NCBI GenBank assembly: GCA_020859685.1
Contig: JAJBVT010000018.1
Coordinates: forward strand, 1 to 49,161
DNA length: 49,161 nt
Reading direction: 5' to 3'
Source of the DNA: Rikenellaceae bacterium
Lineage (GTDB): Bacteria > Bacteroidota > Bacteroidia > Bacteroidales > Rikenellaceae
The notes beneath the pieces are model-generated. The model was not told the DNA's origin and searched no databases. It saw only the letters and a list, made by a program, of their open reading frames with translations. Shown here piece by piece: positions 35,101 through 43,859 of the stretch. Position 1 is the stretch's first letter. Every line of letters begins with the position of its first letter. A program made the translations under genes and the position numbers.

Positions 35101-36936
35101 ATGAAAAGGATAATATTCTGTATAATAACCGCGCTTCCGCTGGCCCTCGGTCAATGCTCCGACGCTCTGGATATGGAGCCGGACGGAAGGCTGGAGATAA
35201 GGGAGATATTCAGCGACTATATCCGGACGGCGGCCTATTTCAACTCATGCTACAACTACGTCGCCGAGCGCGGGTTTACCTATGAAACGGGCAGCCCTAC
35301 CCTGCTGGCCTCGTTCTGCGACGAGGCGCACGACTCCGACGACAACAATAACGGCGCGGTCTCGTCGTGGTACCGGGGAGTGGTATCCCCGACATACAAT
35401 CCGCTCGAAAGCGGTTCCGGTGACAATTGGGGACACTATTTCCGGGGCATCCGCAAATGCAACAGTTTCCTGCAATATATGGCGGACCCGGAAATTGCAA
35501 CCTACGAGTTCAATGAGGAGGAGAAGGCGGGATGGATAGCTCAGGTACACATTATCCGGGCTCACCTCTACCTTCAGCTGTTTAAAAGGTACGGCCCGGT
35601 ACCGTTGATAGACACCCCCTACGAGCTGGACCACGACTACTCCGCTGACCGTCGGGAACCGGTGGAAAAAGTCGTCGACTTCATTCTGGCCGACTGCGAC
35701 AGGGCACTCGCCACCCCCGAACCCGAGACCGCATTCTACGGCTTCCGGTGGGACCGCCCTGGGGACCTCCATATAATGACACGCGGGGTGGCCTACGCCA
35801 TAAAATCGCAGGCCGCCCTCTATGCCGCTTCGCCCCTCTGGTATGAGCAGGGAAGCAAATACACATGGGCCAAGGTGGCCGAAATCACTAAGGAGGCCCT
35901 CGATATGTGCCTTGCCAACGGTTTCAGCCTGTACGCCGACCAGCCCGACCCCACCTACGCACAGAACGCCTACGCATACTATTTCATCACGCGGTCCGAC
36001 GCCAACCGGGGCTGGGACAAGGAGACGATACTCGATTCACGGAGCCTGAGCGCACAGGTGTGGAAATATGCGGGGTTGCCCACCACGGGAGGCATGTCGA
36101 AGGCAGGACCCTGTCCCACGCAGGAACTTGTGGACGCTTACGAGACCGTCGACGGGCAGCCCGTACTCGACCTTTCGGACCCTTACGCCGATGCCCTGCA
36201 TACTCAGCCTAATTACAACCCGTCCAGCATTTACGACCCGGAAGACCCTTACGCCAACCGCGACCCGCGGTTCTACGCCTCGATTTACTACAACGGTGCG
36301 GTACGGAACCTCGACGACCCTGCGGGGACACTCGTCCAGACTTTCGTCGGCGGGAACGAGGGAATCTCGGACAGGGTGACCGAATCTATCTACACACGCA
36401 CCGGCTATTACCTGCGCAAGTTCAACAACTGGCGGTCGGAAATCGGCAACGAGACCGATGGCTGGATGAGAATCTACCGGCTCGGGGAGCTGTACCTGAA
36501 CTTCGCCGAAGCGGCCTACAACCACGCCGGGCCGGACGCACCGGTAGCGTCCGCCGTGCCGGGCCAATCGCCGATGTCGGCCCGCGAAGCGGTAAATGCC
36601 ATCAGGCAGAGAGCCGGGATGCCCGCACTTCCCGCCGGGATGGGTTCGGCAGATTTCGAACTGCGCTACCGCAACGAAAGGCGCGTGGAACTGGCCTTCG
36701 AGGAATACCGCTTTTTCGACGTCAGGCGCTGGAAAATACTGGAGCGCACGGACCGTTACCTTACGGGGATGAAGATAGAAACGGCTTCACCGGGCGGCTA
36801 CGTCTACCAAAGGATGCCGCTCCAGCAAAGGCCAACGTTCGACGACAAATACCTGATATATCCGATATGGCAGTCGGAGATTAACAAGATGCTCTACCAG
36901 ACCGGGGAGAACTGGCAGAACCCGGGATGGGAATAG
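35101..36936 (+). CDS. SusD-type glycan-binding lipoprotein (second pair)
   Basis: The 611-residue lipoprotein (MKRIIFCIITALPLALGQC, lipid Cys at about 19) is the partner of the second SusC, 18 bp upstream. SusD motifs include the TPR-like AHLYLQLFKRYGPVPLID, the NYNP/DPYANRDPRFYASIYYNG segment shared with the first SusD, and the C-terminal FEEYRFFDVRRWK and ENWQNPGWE. The operon ends just downstream at the terminator at 36966. Confidence 0.94.
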   Translation: MKRIIFCIITALPLALGQCSDALDMEPDGRLEIREIFSDYIRTAAYFNSCYNYVAERGFTYETGSPTLLASFCDEAHDSDDNNNGAVSSWYRGVVSPTYNPLESGSGDNWGHYFRGIRKCNSFLQYMADPEIATYEFNEEEKAGWIAQVHIIRAHLYLQLFKRYGPVPLIDTPYELDHDYSADRREPVEKVVDFILADCDRALATPEPETAFYGFRWDRPGDLHIMTRGVAYAIKSQAALYAASPLWYEQGSKYTWAKVAEITKEALDMCLANGFSLYADQPDPTYAQNAYAYYFITRSDANRGWDKETILDSRSLSAQVWKYAGLPTTGGMSKAGPCPTQELVDAYETVDGQPVLDLSDPYADALHTQPNYNPSSIYDPEDPYANRDPRFYASIYYNGAVRNLDDPAGTLVQTFVGGNEGISDRVTESIYTRTGYYLRKFNNWRSEIGNETDGWMRIYRLGELYLNFAEAAYNHAGPDAPVASAVPGQSPMSAREAVNAIRQRAGMPALPAGMGSADFELRYRNERRVELAFEEYRFFDVRRWKILERTDRYLTGMKIETASPGGYVYQRMPLQQRPTFDDKYLIYPIWQSEINKMLYQTGENWQNPGWE

Positions 36937-36965
36937 GTCAGGATAGAAGTTAGTAATCAGCCGGT

Positions 36966-37022
36966 AGCCCGACCCCGCAGACCTACGGTAATAACAGTTA
37001 CCGGCTGCGGGGCGGGTTTTAA
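36966..37022 (+). terminator. Terminator after the second SusCD pair
   Basis: CCCGACCCCGCAG pairs (one bulged A) with CTGCGGGGCGGG, enclosing an inner hairpin GGTAA/TTACC, and is followed by TTTTAA. It separates the SusCD operon from the next hydrolase genes. Confidence 0.75.
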
Positions 37023-37119
37023 CTAAGATGCGGGGAACGCTGTGCTCGGGGAAACGCGTAGTGAACTAAAAACATCTTACAGTTAAATTTTGTAATCTTA
37101 AAGCAGGTTAAAAAAGCAC

Positions 37120-38931
37120 ATGATGCGTACTGTTATAATATTAATCATTTCACTTTTTACCGCCGGGGCGGCTGCGGGTCAGGCCGTCCCGTCCGGGTGG
37201 GCGCTAACGGATGCTCTTGGGCGGCAAGCGCCCGGTTATGAAGAGACGGGGCCGCAACGGCCGGGCAAGTACGTGGGCATATTCTACTGGACATGGCACG
37301 AAGGAGCCGATAAAGGTTTCCGTGTGGGTAATATCAGCGAAATACTCCGTGAATATCCCGAAGCCGCCCTGGACGGTAGTCATCCGGCATGGGATATCGG
37401 TGCTAACAACTATTTCTGGGACGAACCGCTGCTGGGCTATTACCGCACCACCGATAAGTGGGTGCTTCGCAGGCATGCCGAGATGTTGGCCGATGCCGGA
37501 GTGGACGTAGTGTTTTTCGACTGCACAAACGGCAGTCTGACCTGGAAGGAGTCGTACCAGACGCTGATGGAGTGCTGGAGCGAAGCGCAGCGCGACGGGG
37601 TAAAGGTGCCGAAAGTCTGTTTTATGCTTACTCTGTGGCCACTGCCTTGGGGTTATGCTTCGCTCCGGCAGTTGTACGAGGACGTATACCGTCCCGGATT
37701 GCATCCCGAGCTCTGGTTTATGTGGGACGGCAAGCCCCTTATCATGGCCTACGACGAAAGTATACCCGATGACGGAGACCCTCTCAACGAAGAGTTGAAG
37801 CGGTTCTTCACCTTTCGCCCCGGACAGCCCGATTATGTGGACGGCCCCGCCGACAACCGTCAGTGGGGCTGGATGGAGGTCTACCCCCAGAATCCTTACG
37901 GATTGCGGGAGGACGGGACGTGCGAGCAGGTGCCGGTAAGTGTCTCCCAGAATGCCAACTGGGCCAACGGCGGCCATTGCTACGCTTTCAATGCCCCGGG
38001 AACATTCTCCCGTAGCTATACGCAGAGGAGCGGAGGATACGCCGACGTGCCGGACGCCCATCTCTACGGCTTCAACTTCGCCGAGCAGTGGGAGCGGGCT
38101 TATGAGCTGGACCCCGACCTGATATTCGTAACAGGGTGGAACGAGTTTATAGCAGGTAAACACGAAAACTGGCCGCCGACCAATCCTCATGAACCGTTCG
38201 CCTTTCCCGACCAGTACGATTGGGACCGCAGCCGGGACATAGAACCCGTGAAGGCATGGGGCCGGTACGCCGATATCTACTACTGTCAGCTGGTGGCCAA
38301 TATCCGGCGGTTCAAAGGGGTGGCCCCGCCGCCGGAATACTCGCAACCGGTAACCATCGATATTAACCGCCCCGGCCAATGGGAGGAGATACTCCCCTCG
38401 TTCGACCATTACCGGGGCAATACTTTCGACCGGAGCCATGCCGGGTATGCCGACAAGTTCTACACCGACAACTCCGGACGTAACGATATAGTAAGGACCA
38501 AAGTAGCCCGGGACGAACAGTACATCTTTTTCCACGTCGAGACCGCCGAACCTCTTACCGACCCGCAGGGCCAGCGGAACTGGATGCTGCTCTTTATCGA
38601 CGCGGACAGGGATAAAGAGACGGGATGGGAAGGGTATGACTTCGTGGTCAACCGCCGGGTGGAGGGCGGTAAGACAACCGTCCACCGTAGTTCGGCCGGG
38701 TGGAACTGGCAACCCGCCGGGGAAGCCGACTGCCATATAGACGGCAACCGGCTCACGCTTCGGATTCCCCGTCAAACGCTGGGTATCGATAACGACGATA
38801 TAGATATGGAGTTCAAATGGAGCGACAATATGCAGGAGGAGGGTAATATAATCGACTTCTACGTAAGCGGCGATACGGCGCCCGGCGGACGTTTCAATTT
38901 TATCTACTCCCCCGGCACCGGCCGGAAATAA
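37120..38931 (+). CDS. Secreted GH71/99-like glycoside hydrolase with a C-terminal CBM9-like domain
   Basis: The 603-residue protein has a cleavable signal peptide (VIILIISLFTAGAAAGQA), so it should be periplasmic. The N-terminal domain looks like a TIM barrel of the GH71/GH99-like kind: VGIFYWTWHEG (52-62), DVVFFDCTNG with Asp134, and VTGWNEF with Glu342, which are candidates for active-site residues. The C-terminal 180 residues (YADKFYTDNSGRNDIV... GWEGYDFVVNR... DFYVSGD) resemble CBM9-like sugar-binding domains. I do not recognise a characterised homologue and the substrate is open. A paralogue with a lipoprotein leader lies at 40468-42264. The next gene follows after 11 bp and is probably co-transcribed. 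Confidence 0.7.
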   Translation: MMRTVIILIISLFTAGAAAGQAVPSGWALTDALGRQAPGYEETGPQRPGKYVGIFYWTWHEGADKGFRVGNISEILREYPEAALDGSHPAWDIGANNYFWDEPLLGYYRTTDKWVLRRHAEMLADAGVDVVFFDCTNGSLTWKESYQTLMECWSEAQRDGVKVPKVCFMLTLWPLPWGYASLRQLYEDVYRPGLHPELWFMWDGKPLIMAYDESIPDDGDPLNEELKRFFTFRPGQPDYVDGPADNRQWGWMEVYPQNPYGLREDGTCEQVPVSVSQNANWANGGHCYAFNAPGTFSRSYTQRSGGYADVPDAHLYGFNFAEQWERAYELDPDLIFVTGWNEFIAGKHENWPPTNPHEPFAFPDQYDWDRSRDIEPVKAWGRYADIYYCQLVANIRRFKGVAPPPEYSQPVTIDINRPGQWEEILPSFDHYRGNTFDRSHAGYADKFYTDNSGRNDIVRTKVARDEQYIFFHVETAEPLTDPQGQRNWMLLFIDADRDKETGWEGYDFVVNRRVEGGKTTVHRSSAGWNWQPAGEADCHIDGNRLTLRIPRQTLGIDNDDIDMEFKWSDNMQEEGNIIDFYVSGDTAPGGRFNFIYSPGTGRK

Positions 38932-38942
38932 AACCATGCACC

Positions 38943-39947
38943 ATGAAAAGATTTCTTATACTTCTGTGGACGCTGTCGGTAGCGGTGGCTTCGGCACAAC
39001 CCGGCGGGGACGACCGCCCTGTGGAGGTACCGCAATTGAGCGTGCCGTGGAAAGAATCCATACTTATTCTGGGCGACTCCACCGAGTCGGGCCGAGTGTT
39101 TTACAGCGATTTCCTTCTGATTAAAGATAAATGCTCGCCCGCCAGATGGCATGCCATAGGTATACACAAAGAGGGTAACACTCTCTACCATGCCGTAAGC
39201 GACACCCTGACCGGCCACTGGAACCTTATGCCGGATATAACGAGTCCCGATTCCGTGGTTCGGATGTGGGCGCCTTTCGCCGTCTGGTCGCCCGGCGGGG
39301 AGCGGGCTTATATCTATTACCACCACGGTCTGGGCATCGGGGAGATGAACAATAGTATGCGGGTGCTGGCCGCCAACGGTCCGGCGCTCGACCGCTGGGA
39401 GAATTACGATATTTACCCGGAGATACCCGGTCTGCCGGGTATCCGCAATATTGCGTTTACCGGTGCGATGCCGCGGGACGCCTGCATTTTTTTCGACGGG
39501 AATCTCGGAAAATATATCATGTATTACGCTGACGACGTGCCGCGTGCCGTGATGGCACGCGTATCCGACGACGCCCTGCACTGGTCTGCACCCGTGGAGG
39601 TGATGCACACGCCCGACCCTGCAGACGCATACGTTACCCCCGAATCGCCGTTCGTACTCTACCGGGACGGATATTATTACCTCTTTGTCTCGGGTTTCGA
39701 CTATGCGAGGGTGGCCCTCTACATATCGGAGGACCCGTTCTGTTTCGGAGATCCGGTGGTTAATAAGGTGGCCGAACTCAACGGCCATGCCCCGGAGATT
39801 GTGGTCGAAGAAGGTGTATACTATATCGCTTCGGCCCATATATCCACATCGCCGGGACTGCATCCGGGCCACGCCGACCTGTGGGGAACCTATATACAGG
39901 AACTCCGGTGGGGCGCCCGGCCGACCCGGAAATCCTGTCCAAAATAG
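38943..39947 (+). CDS. Secreted five-bladed beta-propeller glycosidase, GH43/GH32-like
   Basis: The 334-residue protein has a signal peptide (MKRFLILLWTLSVAVASAQ). The sequence follows the five-bladed propeller pattern of GH43/GH32/GH68-type enzymes: WAPFAVWSPGGERAYIYYHHG (109-129), the RD(P/A) motif as PRDACIFFDG (Asp179), and the general-acid region TPESPFVLYRDGYYYLF (Glu234), then HAPEIVVEEGVYYIASA. The family and the sugar released cannot be settled by eye; arabinose, xylose, galactose or fructose units are possible. It starts 11 bp after the GH71/99-like gene and is followed by a strong terminator. Confidence 0.75.
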   Translation: MKRFLILLWTLSVAVASAQPGGDDRPVEVPQLSVPWKESILILGDSTESGRVFYSDFLLIKDKCSPARWHAIGIHKEGNTLYHAVSDTLTGHWNLMPDITSPDSVVRMWAPFAVWSPGGERAYIYYHHGLGIGEMNNSMRVLAANGPALDRWENYDIYPEIPGLPGIRNIAFTGAMPRDACIFFDGNLGKYIMYYADDVPRAVMARVSDDALHWSAPVEVMHTPDPADAYVTPESPFVLYRDGYYYLFVSGFDYARVALYISEDPFCFGDPVVNKVAELNGHAPEIVVEEGVYYIASAHISTSPGLHPGHADLWGTYIQELRWGARPTRKSCPK

Positions 39948-39986
39948 TGCGTAAAAAGAAGTAGCCGGTAACCCGAACTTAAACCG

Positions 39987-40027
39987 AAGCGGGCCTGTGA
40001 ACAAAGTCACAGGCCCGCTTGCATTTT
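39987..40027 (+). terminator. Terminator after the propeller glycosidase gene
   Basis: A perfect 14-bp stem AAGCGGGCCTGTGA / TCACAGGCCCGCTT (39987-40000 with 40007-40020) has a six-base loop, followed by GCATTTT. Confidence 0.92.
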
Positions 40028-40404
40028 GGGCAGGAACATAATAGGGTGCGTCGGCTTATATAATTCCCGCACACTGCATACGGCATGCGATACAGGCAAA
40101 GACATTCCCACTTCCCGACAGGCTGTGTATCCGGTAGATTCCCCCACCCCGAACCCGCAACATCGGGCACCGGTGCACTACACAGGTAAAAGGCATTGCC
40201 ATATCCATACATCCTGTATGGTCCGGCGAACCTCCACCATACCCGGCATCCGGCATGCAGCATGTATCTTACAGCACCCTTACGAGACATTCGGTACACA
40301 TATATAAAACAACCCTACATTCGCGGAACAGGCGGCCGAATGACTGCGGTTAATCCGGTTACTCCGGCAAAAGTCTAAATCCCCGGCCATCTCTCGAAAC
40401 AGAC
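40028..40404. other. Non-coding stretch between convergent PUL genes
   Basis: Bounded by two terminators. Small frames here have no protein character. The sequence is rich in CATGC/GCATG-like words (for example around 40250-40262) but shows no organised repeat. Confidence 0.5.
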
Positions 40405-40437
40405 AACCGGCAAACCGCTCGCGGCGGTTTGCCGGTT
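40405..40437 (-). terminator. Terminator after the lipoprotein GH71/99-like gene
   Basis: A perfect 14-bp stem AACCGGCAAACCGC / GCGGTTTGCCGGTT (40405-40418 with 40424-40437). On the minus strand it follows the stop of the gene ending at 40468 and is trailed by GTCTGTTTC. Confidence 0.85.
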
Positions 40438-40467
40438 TGTCTTACGATAAAAGTCCCGAAGTTCCGG

Positions 40468-42264
40468 TTATTGAATAAACAGGTAATTGAATCTTCCCAG
40501 CGGCGCGGCATCCCCGCTGACGTAGAAATCCATTATGTCGCCCTCCTTCTGCATATTATCCACCCATTTGAACTCCAGACCTATATCGCCCGTAACGCCC
40601 AGCGCGCTCCGGGGAATCTCAACCACCAGAGTATTGCAATTTACGGTGTAATCCAGTTCGGCGGCTTTCTCCCAGTTCCAGCCGCCCGTGCTTCGCTCGA
40701 GGACGGCTTTAGCGCCGGGAGACGTCCGGTTAACGATATAATCGTACCCCTCCCAACCCGTGGTGTGGTTGCGGTCGGAGTTTATCAGCAGATACATCCA
40801 TCCCGGGTCCCCGCTGTCGGTAAGCTGCGAGGCGGTCTCCACGTAGAAATAGAGGTTCGTCTGGTCGTAGGCCACCTTGCATAGTACGATATCGTTCCTG
40901 CCGGTGGTATTGGTGTAGAAATCTCCGGCCCATCCGCTATGGTGCCGGTGGAAGGTGTTACCGGGATAGGAGCGGAAGGCGGGAATCTCGTCCCACAGGG
41001 TTATATCCGTAATATCCATCCCGCTCACCGAGGGTGCAGGTGCGGGTTTCTCGGTACCTTTGAATTTGCAGACGTTGGCCGCGAGCTGGTAATAGTAGTT
41101 ATCGCCGTGGCCGCCTTTCATCGGTTCGATATCGCGGCTGTTCTCCTGATCGAACGTGTCGGCGAAAGCCAACTGATCGCCGTCCCTCACCCCGCGAATG
41201 GCAATCCATTCGTTCCAGCCGGTGATGAAAACAAGGTCCGGGTCGCTGCCGTGCGCTCTGTCCCACTGCTCCTGAAAGTTGTAACCCCAATCCACGGCGC
41301 CCTCTTCGTCGTTGTAACCCTTGGCGTTCGTGTAACTGCGCCCGAACACTCCCGGATAGCTCATCCACGAGAGGCCCATATCGGGCGCCCAGTTTTGGGC
41401 CACCCCTACGGTCATCATCTCGTACCTGCCGTCCGCTTTGCGGCCGAAGAGATGCTGCGGGTAGATCTGAAGCCACCCCCACTGGTCGTCACGCGAAGGT
41501 GGGTCGTTATATGTGGGCATCCCGGGCCGGAATGTGAAGAAATTGGCTATTTCGCTGCTGTTTGCCACCTCCGGGTAGGCCATGATGACAGGCTTACCCT
41601 GCCATCTGTACCACAGGTCCGGATAGAGGCCCGGTTTGTAGAGGCTCTCGTAGATATCGTCCAGCGCGGCATCTGGCCACCAGTCGATACCGAAGGCGAG
41701 CATAAAGGCTATTTTTGGGACCTTCACCCCGTCTTCGCGCGCCTGCTGGAACACTTCGCAGAGGGCCATGTACGACTCCTTCCAGGTGAAGGCTCCGTTG
41801 GTGCAGTCGAAAAACAACGCGTCCACACCGGCCTCGGCCAGCATCTCGGCGTGCTTGCGAAGCACCCACGGGTCGGTGTCGATATAGTAGTCGAACAACG
41901 GCTCGCCCCAATAGAAGTAGTACCCGTCCTGCGGCCATGCCGGGTCGTAGTAATTGGTCGCCGCCGACGGGTTTTCGGCAATAATCCGGCTGGCGTCGTA
42001 GGCCCTCTTGTTCTCACCCTGCTGGGTATGCCATGTCCAGTAGAACATCGCCACCTGTTTGTTGGGTTTCACGCCGCCCACCTCGTCATAGGTGGGCAGC
42101 GAGCGGCCCAGCGCATCGGTCGCTACGAGGTTGCCTTCCGTGTATTCCGAAGCTCCGCTGATTTCGAAGGCGCGGGTATCGGTTCCCGGCCCCGGTAACT
42201 GCTGGTCCTCACTGCATCCCGCCAGCAACAACAGGATTGTTAATGCACAAAAATGTATTTTCAT
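40468..42264 (-). CDS. Lipoprotein GH71/99-like glycoside hydrolase with a C-terminal CBM9-like domain
   Basis: Paralogue of the secreted enzyme at 37120-38931: the same order of motifs is seen, with MFYWTWHTQ, DALFFDCTNGAFTWKESY, ITGWNEW and the C-terminal GWEGYDYIVNR and FYVSGDAAPLGRFNY segments. The 598-residue protein starts MKIHFCALTILLLLAGCSED, a lipoprotein leader. Acidic residues right after the Cys (CSED) resemble the Bacteroidota surface-export signal, so this copy is probably on the cell surface while the other is periplasmic. The upstream ATG at 42339 overlaps the previous gene and was rejected. It follows the DUF4998 lipoprotein gene by 16 bp, forming a two-gene operon. Confidence 0.72.
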   Translation of the reverse strand: MKIHFCALTILLLLAGCSEDQQLPGPGTDTRAFEISGASEYTEGNLVATDALGRSLPTYDEVGGVKPNKQVAMFYWTWHTQQGENKRAYDASRIIAENPSAATNYYDPAWPQDGYYFYWGEPLFDYYIDTDPWVLRKHAEMLAEAGVDALFFDCTNGAFTWKESYMALCEVFQQAREDGVKVPKIAFMLAFGIDWWPDAALDDIYESLYKPGLYPDLWYRWQGKPVIMAYPEVANSSEIANFFTFRPGMPTYNDPPSRDDQWGWLQIYPQHLFGRKADGRYEMMTVGVAQNWAPDMGLSWMSYPGVFGRSYTNAKGYNDEEGAVDWGYNFQEQWDRAHGSDPDLVFITGWNEWIAIRGVRDGDQLAFADTFDQENSRDIEPMKGGHGDNYYYQLAANVCKFKGTEKPAPAPSVSGMDITDITLWDEIPAFRSYPGNTFHRHHSGWAGDFYTNTTGRNDIVLCKVAYDQTNLYFYVETASQLTDSGDPGWMYLLINSDRNHTTGWEGYDYIVNRTSPGAKAVLERSTGGWNWEKAAELDYTVNCNTLVVEIPRSALGVTGDIGLEFKWVDNMQKEGDIMDFYVSGDAAPLGRFNYLFIQ

Positions 42265-42280
42265 CACCTTAAGTTTATCG

Positions 42281-43405
42281 TTATTCCCTGATTCCGCCGT
42301 AAATCCAGAGTTCGGCCAGATAGGCGTACGGTTCCCCATAGCTCTCTACCAGTGTAAGTTTGAGATATCTCGACCGGGTACTTTTCTGGTCGAGGTAAAA
42401 ATATTGGGTCTCGTCGGTGAGGCCGTTAAAGTCGAAGAATCCGGCCTCTTCCCACTGCTCGTTGTCGTCGCTCACTTCGATTCGGATGGTACGCGGTCCG
42501 TGTATAAAGCCTTCACCTTGCCGCGGTGTCAGCCCGATTGTGGAGACCACCATCGGGCGACCCATATCGAATACGGCATACACCGGGAATGCCGCAACCA
42601 CGGAGGTATGCCAGATGGTATTGTCGATATCGCCGTCCAGCAGCCATTCCGGCCCCCATTGCCCGGCAAGCGGCTCGTCGCTGCAGGCCAAGACCGTCCA
42701 TTCGCTCTTGTACTCGTTAAGGTCTTCCTCGGGCAGGGGGACGAAATCAGGATAGGATTTCTGGGTATAAAAGTAGGTCTGGGTGATGTCGTAGACCGTG
42801 GCGTGTATCGAAGTCCCCGACTGAGCCACCGAACCGAGGCGCAACTCCCCGTCCGCGTCGGACTCTTCAATCACTGTCACCGTCTTACCGTAACGGTCGG
42901 TAAACGATGCGCTTACAATAACAGGTACTCCGGTTACGTTCTGCCAGCCGAGGATAGCGCCCGCAAAGTCGGCCCGCAGGCTGAGGGTTGCACCTACCAC
43001 CGTGAATGCCGGGTCAAGGGCACTACCGCTTACCGTTACGGCCGCCGACGCCTCGCCCGACGAATTATACGATACCAGAGTGAAGCTATGCTCGTCTCGG
43101 TCGAGATAACCGTCCACATAGAGTCGGCATTTACCCTCTTCGGTCTGGTTCGCAAAGGCGTACTCCTCCGTGGCGCGGAATACCGTCTCCCGGCAACCGA
43201 CCGGGTCGGTGTACGTAACTTCCACATAGTCGTACGAGGCGGGCATCCTCCATGTGAGTATTATCCGGCCGTAACAACTGCGGGCCTCCGCATCGGTTAC
43301 CGGGTCGGGGACTCCCGTCTGCCCGCTATCCTTACTGCATGCCAGCGCAAGCACTGCGGGAAGGAGGGCAAAAAAGAGGCGTTTGAAGTTCTTCATAAAG
43401 TTCAT
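42281..43405 (-). CDS. Lipoprotein with DUF4998-like region and C-terminal F5/8 type C (CBM32-like) domain
   Basis: Probable surface glycan-binding protein of the PUL. The 374-residue protein starts MNFMKNFKRLFFALLPAVLALAC; Cys is the lipidation site (a second ATG at 43396 would give 371 residues). The first half contains fibronectin-like segments starting GRIILTWRMPASYDYVEVTYTD, as in DUF4998 proteins. The last 150 residues match a discoidin fold: WLLDGDIDNTIWHT, YAVFDMGRPMVVSTIGLTP, IRIEVSDDNEQWEEAG and SRYLKLTLVES. No catalytic motif was seen, so it is likely a binding partner for the hydrolase encoded 16 bp downstream. Confidence 0.78.
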   Translation of the reverse strand: MNFMKNFKRLFFALLPAVLALACSKDSGQTGVPDPVTDAEARSCYGRIILTWRMPASYDYVEVTYTDPVGCRETVFRATEEYAFANQTEEGKCRLYVDGYLDRDEHSFTLVSYNSSGEASAAVTVSGSALDPAFTVVGATLSLRADFAGAILGWQNVTGVPVIVSASFTDRYGKTVTVIEESDADGELRLGSVAQSGTSIHATVYDITQTYFYTQKSYPDFVPLPEEDLNEYKSEWTVLACSDEPLAGQWGPEWLLDGDIDNTIWHTSVVAAFPVYAVFDMGRPMVVSTIGLTPRQGEGFIHGPRTIRIEVSDDNEQWEEAGFFDFNGLTDETQYFYLDQKSTRSRYLKLTLVESYGEPYAYLAELWIYGGIRE

Positions 43406-43609
43406 TGTTAGGATTTGAGTTAAAGTACGTCTGAATTCCATTTCCTGCAAGGTACCACGCGGAACCGGGAATTACGGCCGGGATTGTTCCCTGTTTTGAG
43501 GGATTTGTTTCAGTTTCACCTGCCCGGCCGGGAACCGGTTTTGCGCTATTCCCGGCCCGGAGGGATGAAAAAAAATTATTATAACCATTGGTATTTATTT
43601 TAAAACATC
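43406..43609. other. Intergenic region between the DUF4998 gene and the tRNA promoter
   Basis: No gene. Several GC-rich words of the form CCCGGCC recur around 43525-43560 and could fold. No clear TAnnTTTG element for the minus-strand gene was found; TACTTTAA on the minus strand near 43430 is only a weak match. Confidence 0.4.
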
Positions 43610-43617
43610 TATATTTG
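43588..43617 (+). promoter_or_regulatory. Promoter of tRNA-Asn
   Basis: TTGG (43588-43591), 18 nt, then TATATTTG (43610-43617), matching TTTG-N19-TAnnTTTG. It is in an AT-rich patch about 95 bp upstream of the tRNA. Confidence 0.7.
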
Positions 43618-43712
43618 CAGTCGATTTAACGAGTTCTTCTGTTTGCAGGGTCGATTTACGCCAGGCAGCCGGAATGGTCCGGGACGGGAAATTTGTTTTA
43701 TCGGAAATATAT

Positions 43713-43786
43713 TCCTCAATAGCTCAGTTGGTTAGAGCACCTGACTGTTAATCAGGGGGTCCAAGGTTCAAGTCCTTGTTGAGGAG
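43713..43786 (+). tRNA. tRNA-Asn (anticodon GTT)
   Basis: The cloverleaf can be drawn by hand. The acceptor TCCTCAA pairs with TTGAGGA. The D arm contains AGCTCAGTTGGTTAGAGC. The anticodon stem CCTGA/TCAGG encloses the loop CTGTTAA with GTT at 43747-43749. The T arm contains GGTTCAAGTCC. The discriminator is G at 43786 and CCA is not encoded. Confidence 0.96.
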
Positions 43787-43796
43787 CACAGGAAAA

Positions 43797-43845
43797 AACG
43801 ATGATAGGCATTGAAAAAAAGTTTCAATGCCTATCATCGTTTAAA
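43797..43845. terminator. Perfect 20-bp hairpin terminator after tRNA-Asn
   Basis: AACGATGATAGGCATTGAAA (43797-43816) pairs without mismatch with its complement at 43822-43841 around a five-base loop. A-run upstream and TTT downstream make it usable from both sides: the tRNA on the plus strand and the DUF2442 gene (ends 43860) on the minus strand. Confidence 0.9.
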
Positions 43846-43859
43846 TACCACCCTAATCG

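Noticed and set aside
40939-42198. 419-codon plus-strand ORF
   Set aside because: Antisense to the lipoprotein GH71/99-like gene; no protein signature.
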